Of a DNA stretch of 64,000 bases, positions 1 through 8,314 are shown piece after piece. The stretch spans positions 1 through 64,000 of the forward strand of contig CAYYFL010000002.1 in the NCBI GenBank assembly GCA_964471325.1, read 5' to 3'. Source of the DNA: Velamenicoccus sp964471325 (GTDB lineage Bacteria > Omnitrophota > Gorgyraeia > Velamenicoccales > Velamenicoccaceae). Both the position numbers and the translations under genes were made by a program. Position 1 is the first letter of the stretch; the number at the start of each line of letters is the position of its first letter. The notes under the pieces were generated by a model. The model saw nothing but the letters and a program-made list of their open reading frames with translations. It searched no databases and was not told where the DNA came from.

Positions 1-787
1 CCCGGACCTTGATGCGGTAGACAAGCTTGACCCGCTCGGTGGTCGTCTGAATGAATTTAGGCGTGAATTCGGCCTGGCTGGAGACAAACGAGACCCTGCC
101 TTTGTATTTTTTCCCGCGGTAGGTGTCCGTCATCACGTAGGCCTCCTGGTCGAGCTTGACGCGGCCCAGGTCCGTTTCGTTGATGTAGGCGGTCACCCAG
201 ATGTTGTTGAGATCTATGGCCGTAAAGACCGGCGCGCCGACCTGCACCACCTCGCCCGCCAGGGCGCTCTTGACCAGGACATAGCCGTTCAAGGGTGCGA
301 CGAGCTCGGCAAAACCAAGGCGGGTCTCTGCCAGCTCAAGGTCCGCCTTCGCCTTCTCGACGTTGGCGCGGCTCGAATCGTTCTTGGTCTTGGCCTCGTC
401 GCGTTTCTGGGTCGAGATGGAACCGGCCTTCCAGAGGTTCTCGGCGCGCGCATAATCCAGCTTGTCTAAGGAATACTGGTATTCGGCGGCGTTGAGCGTG
501 GCCCTGGCATTGTCTCTGACCTTGGTCAACTCATCGGTATTCAGGCGCGCCACGATATCGCCTTCCTTGACGACCTTGCCCTCATCCGTCAGGAGCTCCA
601 GGATCTGGCCGGCGACCCTAAAAGAAATACGGACGTCGTCGCCCTCGATCGTGCCGGAAACCTTAAGGAGCTTGGCATCCCTCTCCTGCTGGGTAACGCC
701 GTAGAGATAAGAAAAAACCGCGATCAACGCCACAAGACCGGCGAGCGCAACAATCCTCATTTTCTTCGGTATATTCGGTATCTTCAT
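1..787 (-). CDS. HlyD-family periplasmic adaptor (3' end cut by window edge)
   Basis: First 262 codons of a membrane-fusion adaptor that links an inner-membrane exporter to a TolC channel. Seen: a short cytosolic N-terminus, one membrane anchor (about residues 10-30), the first half of a lipoyl-like domain (SGTIEGDDVRIS ... GKVVKEGD), a helical hairpin rich in A, E and K, the second lipoyl half (LVAPLNGYVL), and the start of the beta-barrel (QTTTERVKLVYRIKV), which resembles YbhG-type adaptors of ABC exporters. The ATG overlaps the stop of the upstream TolC-like gene (ATGA), so the two are translationally coupled. The exporter itself should lie just outside the window. Family sure; transported substrate unknown. 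Confidence 0.87.
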   Translation of the reverse strand, partial: MKIPNIPKKMRIVALAGLVALIAVFSYLYGVTQQERDAKLLKVSGTIEGDDVRISFRVAGQILELLTDEGKVVKEGDIVARLNTDELTKVRDNARATLNAAEYQYSLDKLDYARAENLWKAGSISTQKRDEAKTKNDSSRANVEKAKADLELAETRLGFAELVAPLNGYVLVKSALAGEVVQVGAPVFTAIDLNNIWVTAYINETDLGRVKLDQEAYVMTDTYRGKKYKGRVSFVSSQAEFTPKFIQTTTERVKLVYRIKVR

Positions 788-2487
788 GTCTTTTTCTCCG
801 CTTTGGAAGGAACCTCGCCGGGCACGCCCGATTTCTTGCCGTTTGAAATTTTCTCTTCGACGGTCAACCGGCCCATATCGCGGTCCAGGGCCGCCTGGGC
901 CATCGTATAATCATAGACCCCTTCGGCAAGGGTCTGTTCGATCTGGGCCAAAGACACCTGCGCATCCAGGACATCCAGGTTTGTCCCTACGCCGTTGTCG
1001 TAGCTGACGACGGCGATCTGCAGCGCCTCCTTGGCCTCGGAGACACTGTCTTTCTGAGAATCGATGATCGCCTGCGCCTCACGCAAATTCAGGCAATCCT
1101 GGCGGATCAAGAGGGCGGTCTGGTCGGCCGCATCCTCGTGGCTTAACTGGGACTGCGCGTAACGGGCCTTGGCTTCCCGGACTTTGGCCAATGACGAAAA
1201 ACCGTCGAAGATGGGGACGCGGACGGAGACGCCCACGTCCCAGTTATTGTGCTGCTGGTTGAACATATCAGAGTAATCGTCCGAACGATAGTAATACTCG
1301 GCGCCCAAGTTCACCTGGGGCCGGTATCCGGCGCGGGCCGCCGTGATGGACCACTTGGCAATATCAATGCCCAGGAGTTTCAAAATCATCTCCGGCCTAT
1401 GGACATAAGCCTTTGCCAAAAACTCCTCTTCGTTGACGGCGATCGGCTGATAGATAAGCTTGCCTTCGACCATCAAAGGATCATAGACACCCAGTCCCAA
1501 TTCCTTGTTTAAATCCGCCCTCGTCAGACGGATGGCGTTCTTGGCGCGGATCAGCTCCGGCATCACCTTTGTCACCTGGACCTTGGACTGGAGAAGGTCG
1601 AAACGCGACGCCGTGCCTTCCTTGTACTTCTTTTTGACGTCCTCATAATGGGCCGCGGCCTGGTCGAGCAGGTCCTGCGCGATGCGCGCGATCTCGTAGG
1701 CCAACAGCAAGCCGAAAAACAGCCTCTTGGTCTCGAATTCCGTATCCAACTTGAGCGCCCTGAGCGTCTCTTCCTGGACCTTCAGGCCCAACTGCTGCTG
1801 CCTTAAATTCGCCGTGTTGGCGCCGCCGGTATAGATAGACTGATCGACAGTAACGCCCCATCGGTTGTCGTTTTCATAGCCGACATAAACACCATAATCT
1901 TTCTTGCTGGAGACGGACGATATGGCCTTCGGGACAGAGCCTGTACGCGCGTAGCTGCCTTCAACGTTCACCTGCGGCAGAAAAACGCTCCTGGCGTCCA
2001 GGATCTGGGCCCTGGCGGCATCCACTTCTTTCTCCTGGATCAGGATGTTCTTGTTATGCTCAAAGGCCGTGCTGATCGCCGCCTCGATGGTCATGGCCTT
2101 GCGCGGCGGCGCTTGCTCTTGTTCGCCTGCCTGTGCCGGCACGCACGTAAGCCATGAGGCGATGCCCAAGACGACCACGACACCCAGCCCTTTTTTGAAG
2201 AGCTTCTCATATTTCATCACCAATTCCCGCAGCTCCGCATAAACAGGAGACTTGGTGTTGGCCCGGAAAAACCTGGCATTGGCCTTGTATTCACTGACCA
2301 GCACCCCCTTTTTCTCCAAGCCATTGATGGTCCTCTGGAAGACGCCGGGCTTCTTGCCGAGCATGCGCCCGATCTGCTGCATATAGAACGCTTCGTCGGG
2401 ATGGGTGTAAAAGAGTTTCAGAAGACGGATCTTGTTTTTGGTCAATTCAATCATGGCAGGACGACATTCTTTTGTATGCAAATACAT
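784..2487 (-). CDS. TolC-family outer membrane factor with in-frame N-terminal winged-helix domain
   Basis: A continuous 567-codon frame. Residues about 12-75 (start at M12, 2454) form a small winged-helix DNA-binding domain (QQIGRMLGKKPGVFQRTI, then the wing GVLVSEYKANARFFRAN). Residues 91-120 look like a signal peptide (hydrophobic VVVVLGIASW, cleavage after AQA). Residues 121-567 are a TolC/OEP protein with two repeats, coiled coil and the tail typical of the family. M91 (2217) is a plausible internal start with a GGGA seven bases upstream, so the TolC part may be made alone. A repressor fused ahead of an exported protein is odd: either the HTH gene lost its stop, or signal peptidase separates the halves. 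It shares an operon with the adaptor downstream. Confidence 0.85.
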   Translation of the reverse strand: MYLHTKECRPAMIELTKNKIRLLKLFYTHPDEAFYMQQIGRMLGKKPGVFQRTINGLEKKGVLVSEYKANARFFRANTKSPVYAELRELVMKYEKLFKKGLGVVVVLGIASWLTCVPAQAGEQEQAPPRKAMTIEAAISTAFEHNKNILIQEKEVDAARAQILDARSVFLPQVNVEGSYARTGSVPKAISSVSSKKDYGVYVGYENDNRWGVTVDQSIYTGGANTANLRQQQLGLKVQEETLRALKLDTEFETKRLFFGLLLAYEIARIAQDLLDQAAAHYEDVKKKYKEGTASRFDLLQSKVQVTKVMPELIRAKNAIRLTRADLNKELGLGVYDPLMVEGKLIYQPIAVNEEEFLAKAYVHRPEMILKLLGIDIAKWSITAARAGYRPQVNLGAEYYYRSDDYSDMFNQQHNNWDVGVSVRVPIFDGFSSLAKVREAKARYAQSQLSHEDAADQTALLIRQDCLNLREAQAIIDSQKDSVSEAKEALQIAVVSYDNGVGTNLDVLDAQVSLAQIEQTLAEGVYDYTMAQAALDRDMGRLTVEEKISNGKKSGVPGEVPSKAEKKT

Positions 2488-2552
2488 ATAATTATATGTT
2501 CTTGCATATAATCATATATTTCTGCATACTATTATATCTATGTGCATACAAA
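2477..2552. promoter_or_regulatory. Operator-like direct repeats (TGCATA core) over the HTH-TolC promoter
   Basis: TGCA cores begin at 2477, 2503, 2523 and 2543; the last three are exactly 20 bp apart (two helical turns), and each is followed by an AT-rich tract such as TATAATCATATATT. The array covers the promoter and leader of the HTH-TolC gene. Direct repeats in phase on one helix face suggest cooperative binding, and the winged-helix domain encoded immediately downstream is the obvious candidate binder (inference). Confidence 0.6.
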
Positions 2553-2558
2553 AGACAA
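2531..2558 (-). promoter_or_regulatory. Sigma70-type promoter of the HTH-TolC/adaptor operon
   Basis: On the minus strand: -35 TTGTCT (2553-2558), 16-bp spacer, -10 TATAAT (2531-2536). Transcription should start near 2524, inside the TGCATA repeat array, so a bound repressor would block it. Confidence 0.65.
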
Positions 2559-2631
2559 GGAATATTTTTCTTTGGACTCAACAAAAACAAAAGGCGGCCA
2601 GGAGGGAAGATACAAAAAGGAAAACGCGCGG

Positions 2632-3036
2632 TCATGCCGCCGGCAGCGGCCGGATGATCACGGTGTAGACGGCCTTCCGGGCCGGTTTTTTATCCTCCTC
2701 CCAAAGGCGGACGTATTTGAGATAGATCTTTATCTTGCCGGGACCCAGGGCCTTAAAGAGCAAAAGATCCTCCCCTGCTTCGCCGGCGCGGCCGTCCGAC
2801 AGTTTCTTGTATTTGCTGCAGATGAATTCGGCCTTTTTCTTGTTGAGGGGGCGCGCCAACACCCATTGGTACCCTGTGGTCCGGTTGGCATCAAGGGCGA
2901 TCACAAAGACCTCCCCCACTTTTGTCGTCACCGTCCGGCCGCCGGCGGACACATCGGTGCCGGCAGCGAACACATGCGCACAAAAACAGAAAAAAAACAG
3001 CAACCCTATCCCCCGCACGGCGGACAGACGTCTCAT
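2632..3036 (-). CDS. Chagasin-type (I42) cysteine protease inhibitor, secreted
   Basis: A 134-residue protein with a signal peptide (GIGLLFFFCFCAHVFA) followed by a chagasin fold: the family motif TTGYQW is seen near residue 56, and the C-terminal part (LKYVRLWEEDKKP) matches the RPWE-like loop. Chagasin-family proteins block papain-like cysteine proteases with three loops; bacterial members are exported. The start is chosen at 3036 because GGGAG precedes it and the upstream receiver stops one base before it (TGATATG). It is therefore the last gene of a kinase-receiver-inhibitor operon. The true protease target is not visible here. Confidence 0.85.
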   Translation of the reverse strand: MRRLSAVRGIGLLFFFCFCAHVFAAGTDVSAGGRTVTTKVGEVFVIALDANRTTGYQWVLARPLNKKKAEFICSKYKKLSDGRAGEAGEDLLLFKALGPGKIKIYLKYVRLWEEDKKPARKAVYTVIIRPLPAA

Positions 3037-3037
3037 A

Positions 3038-3427
3038 TCACTCTCCCGCGGCGTCCTGTTTCTCTCCCAGACATTGGCGTATTCTCTCCAAAAGATCATC
3101 GGATTGGAACGGTTTAAGAATGAAGTCGTCGGCCTGGCATTGCTTGATTTGCTGTATGATCGCCTCGGGATGGATGGCCGTAAAAATGATGACGGGGGTC
3201 TTTTTCAAGGCCGGGTCTTCCTTGACCTGCCGGCATACCTTGAAACCGTCGACGCCGGGCAAGCGGAGGTCCAAAAGGATCAAGTCCGGTTTCTGGAGCC
3301 TGATGACCTCAATGGCAGCCAAGCCGCTGCCAACCGCCTCCACGTCGTAGCCCGCCTTGCGCAACCGCAGGCCGACCAGTTTCTGGATATCCGCTTCGTC
3401 GTCGACAATGAGGATCTTCTTAGGCAT
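3038..3427 (-). CDS. Single-domain response regulator (CheY-like receiver)
   Basis: A stand-alone 129-residue receiver with no output domain. Visible are the acidic pair (VDDEAD), the phospho-acceptor Asp in LILLDLRLPG, the switch Thr in IIFTAIHP and the Lys of FILKPF. The start ATG (3427) lies inside the end of the upstream kinase gene, giving translational coupling, and the same order is used by hybrid-like two-gene systems. With no DNA-binding domain, it probably acts by protein contact or passes phosphate on. Partner assignment to the adjacent kinase is inferred from the overlap. Confidence 0.9.
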   Translation of the reverse strand: MPKKILIVDDEADIQKLVGLRLRKAGYDVEAVGSGLAAIEVIRLQKPDLILLDLRLPGVDGFKVCRQVKEDPALKKTPVIIFTAIHPEAIIQQIKQCQADDFILKPFQSDDLLERIRQCLGEKQDAAGE

Positions 3428-5345
3428 GGGCAGAGGAGTTTTGTTGTAAAGGCAGGGTGAAACACACGACCGCGCCCTGGTGTTTTCCCGGCTCGATCCA
3501 GATGTCGCCCTGATGATGCTTGATGATCTCTCGCGAAATGACCAAACCAAGGCCTGTCCCGCCGGTCTTGCGATATCCCTTTTCCTGGATCTGGGCAAAC
3601 CGCTGGAAAAGCTTAGGGATATCCTCCCGCTTAATGCCTATGCCTGTGTCTTCGACGGACACCAACACATGGGGGCCGCGGCTGGACGCAGAAACCACGA
3701 CGTTTCCCTTTTCGGTAAACTTGATGGCGTTGCTCAGGATATTGCTCAAGACCTGCGCGATCTTGTCCCGGTCGAAGAGACAAACGAGAGGTCCGGGCCC
3801 CAGGCGCATCGAAAGGTCCAGCCCCTTCTTCTGGGCCGAGAAGGCCATCGTCTGGACGACCTCCCGGATCAAAGCGTGGAGATCGTTCGGCTTCATATCA
3901 AAAGCCATCCTCCCCGATTCCAGCCTCTGAAAATCAAGGATATCGTTGATCAACCGCACCAGCCGCTCAATATTGCCCTTGACGATCTGGAGACAATCTT
4001 TCTGTTCGGCGTTCACGGGCCCCAAGCTGCCGTCGACGACCAACTGGACCCCTTCCCTGATGGCGGCCAGGGGTGTCTTGAGCTCATGGGAGACCGTCGA
4101 GGTAAATTCGCTTTTGATCTTGAGCGCTCTCTTCAGGTTATCCTCGGCCTGCTCCCTTTTGAGGTTCGTCTGCCGCAACGACTGCGTCATTTTATTAAAA
4201 GATTTTGCCAGCCGTTCGACCTCGTCTCCCGAATGAATGTTCACCTGGTAATCCAGGTCCCCGGCCGCAACCACTTCCGTGCCGCGGCTGAGCTTCTCCA
4301 GAGGCTTGACCGTCATGGTCCCGAAGATAAAGGCGAAAACAAGAAGAAGCGTCAACATGCACCCCTCCGCCAGGACCAGACGCAGCAGGAACAGGTATAG
4401 CGGCCGCATTATCATGTCTTTGTCCTGAACGATAATAACCTTCCAGTGCAGGCCGTTGACCACAAACCATGGATGTACGACATCAGCATAAGCCAGAAAA
4501 ACGCCGGCCGGCCTCTCACGAAAACTGGAATCGTTGACGATCATCCACTTGCGGCCGCTCTTCTCCATGGCCTCGAATTCCGGCAGGCTGCGGCTCAAAG
4601 GCTGGACGCCGACATGAAAAAGGATCTCGTTGCGGCTGTTCAACAACGTGATACTGACATCCTGCTGTTTTTCATAATTTACCAGGATATAAAAGAAGGC
4701 GTTGATATCCACAACGACCTTGAAGACGCCGACAAGATGGTGTTTCGTATCCCTCAAGGCAAATGCCAAAGGAACCGAAAAAACACCGCTGGAGGCATCA
4801 TATTCCGCCTCCCCCACATAGACACTTCCTTTCTGGGCAACCGCCTTCTGCCACCACTCTTCATCGGCCTGATAATAGTCCGTTGTCTTTCCGGATGCCG
4901 CTACCAGGCCGCCATGGGCGTCCGTCAAGAGAAGTTCGCCGATCATGTAGCTGTCTTGTTTCTGCAACCGGTGCAGATCGTCGCTCACATCCCTGTCGAG
5001 ATATTGCCTGTAGGAACCATCCTGCGCGATCCGGGGCCACTTCTTGTCGATCTCCTGCATCTGGGAGACGATCTCTTCGGGATTGATATCGCGATAGCGG
5101 CTGTTGGCGACGGCAAGGACATCTCCATACCCCCTGAAAGCCAGAAGCGCGGGGAAATCCCGAACTTTTTCATCGATAATTGCGCTGAGCGCATAAGCAA
5201 GTTGCTGCGCAGCGCGGGCCTGGTTGGAACCGATAGTTTCGAGCCGGGGGAGATAAAAATAAAAATATCCAGAGAGAAAAGCTGTGCAGAGGATGGTAAT
5301 GATGGAAAGGCCGATGAAAACGATAAACTTCTTTCGGATGCTCAT
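3420..5345 (-). CDS. Membrane sensor histidine kinase (extracytoplasmic sensor, HAMP, HisKA, HATPase)
   Basis: A 641-residue kinase. Order: membrane segment 7-29; an extracytoplasmic sensory region about 30-312 that resembles a double Cache domain; a second membrane segment 315-345; HAMP linker about 345-400; phospho-acceptor His420 in the H-box TVSHELKTPL; N-box around 535-543 (NILSNAIKF); G-boxes DTGIG (566-570) and GTGLG (596-600). It should sense a small periplasmic ligand and phosphorylate the receiver whose start overlaps its end. The coupling to a chagasin-like inhibitor suggests an envelope-protease response (inference). Confidence 0.92.
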   Translation of the reverse strand: MSIRKKFIVFIGLSIITILCTAFLSGYFYFYLPRLETIGSNQARAAQQLAYALSAIIDEKVRDFPALLAFRGYGDVLAVANSRYRDINPEEIVSQMQEIDKKWPRIAQDGSYRQYLDRDVSDDLHRLQKQDSYMIGELLLTDAHGGLVAASGKTTDYYQADEEWWQKAVAQKGSVYVGEAEYDASSGVFSVPLAFALRDTKHHLVGVFKVVVDINAFFYILVNYEKQQDVSITLLNSRNEILFHVGVQPLSRSLPEFEAMEKSGRKWMIVNDSSFRERPAGVFLAYADVVHPWFVVNGLHWKVIIVQDKDMIMRPLYLFLLRLVLAEGCMLTLLLVFAFIFGTMTVKPLEKLSRGTEVVAAGDLDYQVNIHSGDEVERLAKSFNKMTQSLRQTNLKREQAEDNLKRALKIKSEFTSTVSHELKTPLAAIREGVQLVVDGSLGPVNAEQKDCLQIVKGNIERLVRLINDILDFQRLESGRMAFDMKPNDLHALIREVVQTMAFSAQKKGLDLSMRLGPGPLVCLFDRDKIAQVLSNILSNAIKFTEKGNVVVSASSRGPHVLVSVEDTGIGIKREDIPKLFQRFAQIQEKGYRKTGGTGLGLVISREIIKHHQGDIWIEPGKHQGAVVCFTLPLQQNSSAHA

Positions 5346-5406
5346 AGGTCACGCTGGTAAGCGTCGCAGCACAACAGAGCGCAGACGGTCGACAAGCCTT
5401 GTTTAT

Positions 5407-5414
5407 ATTATACA
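5407..5414 (-). promoter_or_regulatory. Extended -10 promoter of the kinase-receiver-inhibitor operon
   Basis: The minus strand reads TGTATAAT about 62 bases upstream of the kinase start. No convincing -35 sits at the normal distance, which fits an extended -10 promoter. It is arranged back to back with the plus-strand promoter of the TIGR04073 gene. Confidence 0.5.
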
Positions 5415-5448
5415 CCCGCGGGGACCAAAAATCCTCAAAAAGACTCCC

Positions 5449-5478
5449 TTGACAATACACAAGGCCGTATGGTAGCTT
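5449..5478 (+). promoter_or_regulatory. Promoter of the TIGR04073 gene
   Basis: A perfect -35 TTGACA (5449-5454), an 18-bp spacer and a weak -10 TAGCTT (5473-5478), about 50 bases before the start codon, which has its own AAGGAGG ribosome binding site. Confidence 0.6.
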
Positions 5479-5532
5479 AAAAAGAAGATTCCTCCGCATG
5501 GGGCGAGAGGACGCTGTCGAAAAGGAGGACGC

Positions 5533-5886
5533 ATGAGAAATGCCGTAAGGTTGATTGCTGTCTGCGCTCTTGTCTTGAGCTTGGCCGCGCCTGCCATGGC
5601 AAAGACCCCCGGCGATAAATTGGCACGCGGTATCGCCAATGTCGCAACGGGTTTCCTCGAAGTGCCTCAAACGATCGGACAGGAATGGAAAGAAAGCAAC
5701 AATGCCGCCGTGGGCATCTTTGCCGGATTTTTCAAAGGCATAGTCCAGGCCGTTGTCCGTACAGGATCGGGCGTCTGGGATGTGCTGACGTTCCCGGCCG
5801 CTATCCCCAAAGATTATGAACCTCTGTATCACCCGGACTACGTTTTCGATCAGGTAGAACAAGCAGACAAAACCGGAAGCAAATAA
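5533..5886 (+). CDS. Exosortase-system-associated protein, TIGR04073 family
   Basis: A 117-residue exported protein: signal peptide (LIAVCALVLSLAAPAMA) followed by the family pattern of an RGIANVATGFLEVPQTI stretch, a glycine-rich hydrophobic segment (IFAGFFKGIVQAVVRTGSG) and the WDVLTFPAAIP ending. The family is found in genomes carrying exosortase (PEP-CTERM) systems; its molecular role is unknown. A perfect AAGGAGG lies before the ATG. It is transcribed alone, from its own promoter to a strong terminator, and is one of only two plus-strand genes in the window. Confidence 0.85.
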   Translation: MRNAVRLIAVCALVLSLAAPAMAKTPGDKLARGIANVATGFLEVPQTIGQEWKESNNAAVGIFAGFFKGIVQAVVRTGSGVWDVLTFPAAIPKDYEPLYHPDYVFDQVEQADKTGSK

Positions 5887-5912
5887 CGGACATCTGCCGT
5901 CGAAATAAAAAA

Positions 5913-5939
5913 GGCGCCCTTTCCAGGGCGCCTTTTTTT
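5913..5939 (+). terminator. Intrinsic terminator (possibly bidirectional)
   Basis: GGCGCCCT stem, TTCC loop, AGGGCGCC, then seven T. Six A's precede the stem, so it can also stop the convergent TMTC-like gene ending at 5970. Confidence 0.9.
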
Positions 5940-5969
5940 GGCTTCCACAACGGTGGTCCGGGCTAAAAA

Positions 5970-7937
5970 TCAAAGAGTTGGATCCTCATAGCCGAGCTTG
6001 CGCGCCTCCTGATAACAAAAAGCCGCCTTCTCGAACTCCTTGAGCCGGGTATAGGTCAAGGCCAGATTGACCCATGCCGCGCTCGAGGAAGGATCCAAGG
6101 CAATGGCCCGCTCAAAATGCCCGACCGCCTCCCGCGGCCGGCCGGAAAAAACCAGCGCCATGGCCAGGTTGTTATGCGTCTGCGCATCTGAAGGGCGTAG
6201 ACGTAAACTCTCCCTCAAAAAATTCTCGGCGGAAGCATAGTCTCCTTTCTCCAAAAACAGGACGCCAAGATTATTCAGCGCTTCGGGTGAAGGCAGGCCG
6301 CCTTCAACAGCCCTGACAAAGTACTGCTGCGCCTTCAATTTTTCACCCAGACGATAATAGACCCCTCCCATATTGCTGAGCGCTTCCGGCGAATCCGGAT
6401 CGAGCTCCAAGGCCCGGCGGCATGCCGGCAAAGCATCCTTATACCGGCCCAAATCCGCATAGGCCTGACAGAGATTATTGTAGGCAGGGGCGTAGTCTTC
6501 TTTCAATGCGATGGCCTTCCAATAAAAATCCAGGGCTTCCCGCGGCCGCTTTGTCTGTCTATAGTACTGGCCGAGATTATTATAAACCTTGGCGTACCGC
6601 GGCGACATCTGGAGCGCTTTCTCAAAAAGCTGCCTCGCCTCTTCATAACGTTGCTCTCTCATGTCAAGGATGCCCAGTTGGTTATAAATCCTGGGGCTGT
6701 CCGGCGCATAGACAAGCGTCCTCTCATAGAAATACCGCGGGTCGCGCCAATAGCCGAGCTGGAACGCCGTCATCATCGCATAACAGACGACGAGCAAACC
6801 CGCCGCCGCCCAAAGACCGGTACGCCTTGCCGTCCGCCGCGGGGCCGCGTCAAAAGCGCCGTCCCACAAGGCAGCCACCACCAGAAAGAACCCCGCCGAC
6901 GGCAGATAAAGCCAGTGCTCGGCTATAGCGGCATTCAAGGGAATGAAATTGGAAACAGGCAAGAGGCCGATCAAGAACCAGCAACACCCGAAAAAAATCA
7001 CCGGCCGCTTTTTTGCCGCAGACAGGCATAAAACCACAAGTCCTGCAAAAACACCGACCCCCGCCATCACAACAGGGTCCCTGAAAGAATAGGCCTTGAG
7101 CCCATACTCCATATGCAACGGCCAGGGGAAGAACAGAAGACGCACATACGTTGCGACGGCGGCAAAAAACCCGGCGCATCTCTGCATAAACGGCAAGGCA
7201 CCGTGTTGGCTCAAACTGGGAATCCCCAAGGCTAGATAACGGACGGATGCATAAAAAATAACCGCTGCCAGCATCCAAAACAATTTTCTCCAGGAAGGCC
7301 TTGTCGTGGTAACGACGTGCGTGATGAGGCATAAGACCGGGAAAATCAGGCTACTTTCTTTAGCGAGAAGCGCCAAGACGAAACAAAAAAACAAACCCGC
7401 ATCATAAATGAAACCTCTCCGGGACAATCCCTGAAGATAACAGATCAAGGCGAGGCAGATAAAAAACAGGGAAAGGATATCGGCGCGGCCCGAGATATAG
7501 GCGACGGCCTCCGTATGCAGCGGATGCACGGAAAAAAACAACCCCGCAAGACATGCCAACAGGATACGGCGGAAGAGAACCCAGAAAAGAAGCCCCAGCA
7601 AAAGAGACGTCAGACCGTGAAGAAAGACGTTTGTTGCATGGTAACCAAAGGGATCAAGGCCGCAAAAAGAATAATTCGCGGCAAGAGAAAAAAGATGGAG
7701 GGGACGGAAAAAATTCCACTTCTCCCCCGCGCAGGCACCCAGATCCGAGGCCATGGCCTTCAGGAGCCCTCCGGCGCTCCGCAAGGCGGGATTATTTCCT
7801 ATAAGGTATTCGTCATCCCAAAGAAAAGGAGCGGACAGCACCCTGGCATAGACGAAAAAAATGAGGGCGAAAAAAGCAAAGCAACAAATGAAAAAAATAA
7901 GACGTCTGCCGGAAGGATTCTTTTGAGATAAAAACAT
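5970..7937 (-). CDS. TMTC-like polytopic membrane protein with C-terminal TPR repeats
   Basis: A 655-residue protein. The N-terminal half has about ten membrane helices and a WDD motif in the first loop (FLWDDEYLI), plus the VHPLHTEAVAYISGRADILS block typical of TMTC-type O-mannosyltransferases and related GT39/GT-C proteins. The C-terminal 260 residues are at least seven TPR repeats (NQLGILDMREQRYEEA, YNNLGQYYRQTKRPREA and so on). Bacterial members are thought to be lipid-linked-sugar transferases, but the acceptor is not known. The start is placed at the ATG with GGAG six bases upstream; an in-frame GTG lies at 8000. It stands alone, converging on the TIGR04073 terminator. Confidence 0.78.
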   Translation of the reverse strand: MFLSQKNPSGRRLIFFICCFAFFALIFFVYARVLSAPFLWDDEYLIGNNPALRSAGGLLKAMASDLGACAGEKWNFFRPLHLFSLAANYSFCGLDPFGYHATNVFLHGLTSLLLGLLFWVLFRRILLACLAGLFFSVHPLHTEAVAYISGRADILSLFFICLALICYLQGLSRRGFIYDAGLFFCFVLALLAKESSLIFPVLCLITHVVTTTRPSWRKLFWMLAAVIFYASVRYLALGIPSLSQHGALPFMQRCAGFFAAVATYVRLLFFPWPLHMEYGLKAYSFRDPVVMAGVGVFAGLVVLCLSAAKKRPVIFFGCCWFLIGLLPVSNFIPLNAAIAEHWLYLPSAGFFLVVAALWDGAFDAAPRRTARRTGLWAAAGLLVVCYAMMTAFQLGYWRDPRYFYERTLVYAPDSPRIYNQLGILDMREQRYEEARQLFEKALQMSPRYAKVYNNLGQYYRQTKRPREALDFYWKAIALKEDYAPAYNNLCQAYADLGRYKDALPACRRALELDPDSPEALSNMGGVYYRLGEKLKAQQYFVRAVEGGLPSPEALNNLGVLFLEKGDYASAENFLRESLRLRPSDAQTHNNLAMALVFSGRPREAVGHFERAIALDPSSSAAWVNLALTYTRLKEFEKAAFCYQEARKLGYEDPTL

Positions 7938-8103
7938 CTGCCGCTCCGCTAAAATCTCACCCGCACGCGCCTCCGTGATCTTCAGGAGGACGTCGCGCAC
8001 AAGCGCATACCGAAAAAAGAAATCCCAGGTGCCTCATACGCCTGGAGAGGTCCGCCTCGGCCCAGCTTCAGAAACTCATGTATCCATGCGCCTGGCAGGA
8101 CTC

Positions 8104-8138
8104 GCCCGCCTCACCATTTTGGTGGGCAAGGCCTCGCC
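8104..8138. repeat. Hairpin repeat, copy 1 (GCCCGCCTCACC / GGTGGGC)
   Basis: GCCCGCCTCACC (8104-8115), a five-base loop, GGTGGGC (8121-8127) and a tail GGCCTCGCC. A second copy with the same borders lies at 8374-8430. The rest of 8001-8182 shows no gene. Confidence 0.55.
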
Positions 8139-8182
8139 TTATCATTCGAAACGATAAGACAGAAACCCTTGCTTAATCATAC

Positions 8183-8256
8183 CGCGCTCGGAGAGAATCG
8201 AACTCTCAACCCCTAGTTCCGAAGACTAGTGCTCTATCCAATTGAGCTACGAGCGC
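8183..8256 (-). tRNA. tRNA-Arg (anticodon TCG)
   Basis: A 74-nt cloverleaf: acceptor GCGCTCG/CGAGCGC, D-arm GCTC/GAGC, anticodon stem CTAGT/ACTAG around loop CTTCGGA (anticodon TCG, reading CGA), T-arm GAGAG-TTCGATT-CTCTC, discriminator G. CCA is not encoded. Confidence 0.95.
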
Positions 8257-8278
8257 AAAGCTCTTATAGCTGGCGCTC

Positions 8279-8314
8279 CCTGCCTGCCCTGCGGGCGCAG
8301 CCCGCGAAGGCAGG
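8279..8314. repeat. REP-like palindrome, copy 1
   Basis: Outer arms CCTGCCT/AGGCAGG and a perfect inner stem GCGGGC-GCA-GCCCGC. A diverged copy lies at 14253-14287. It abuts the tRNA fragment next to it. Confidence 0.65.

Noticed and set aside
5170..5973. A 267-codon minus-strand frame opposite TIGR04073
   Set aside because: It covers the promoter, terminator and antisense of a clear exported protein gene, so it is not a real gene.
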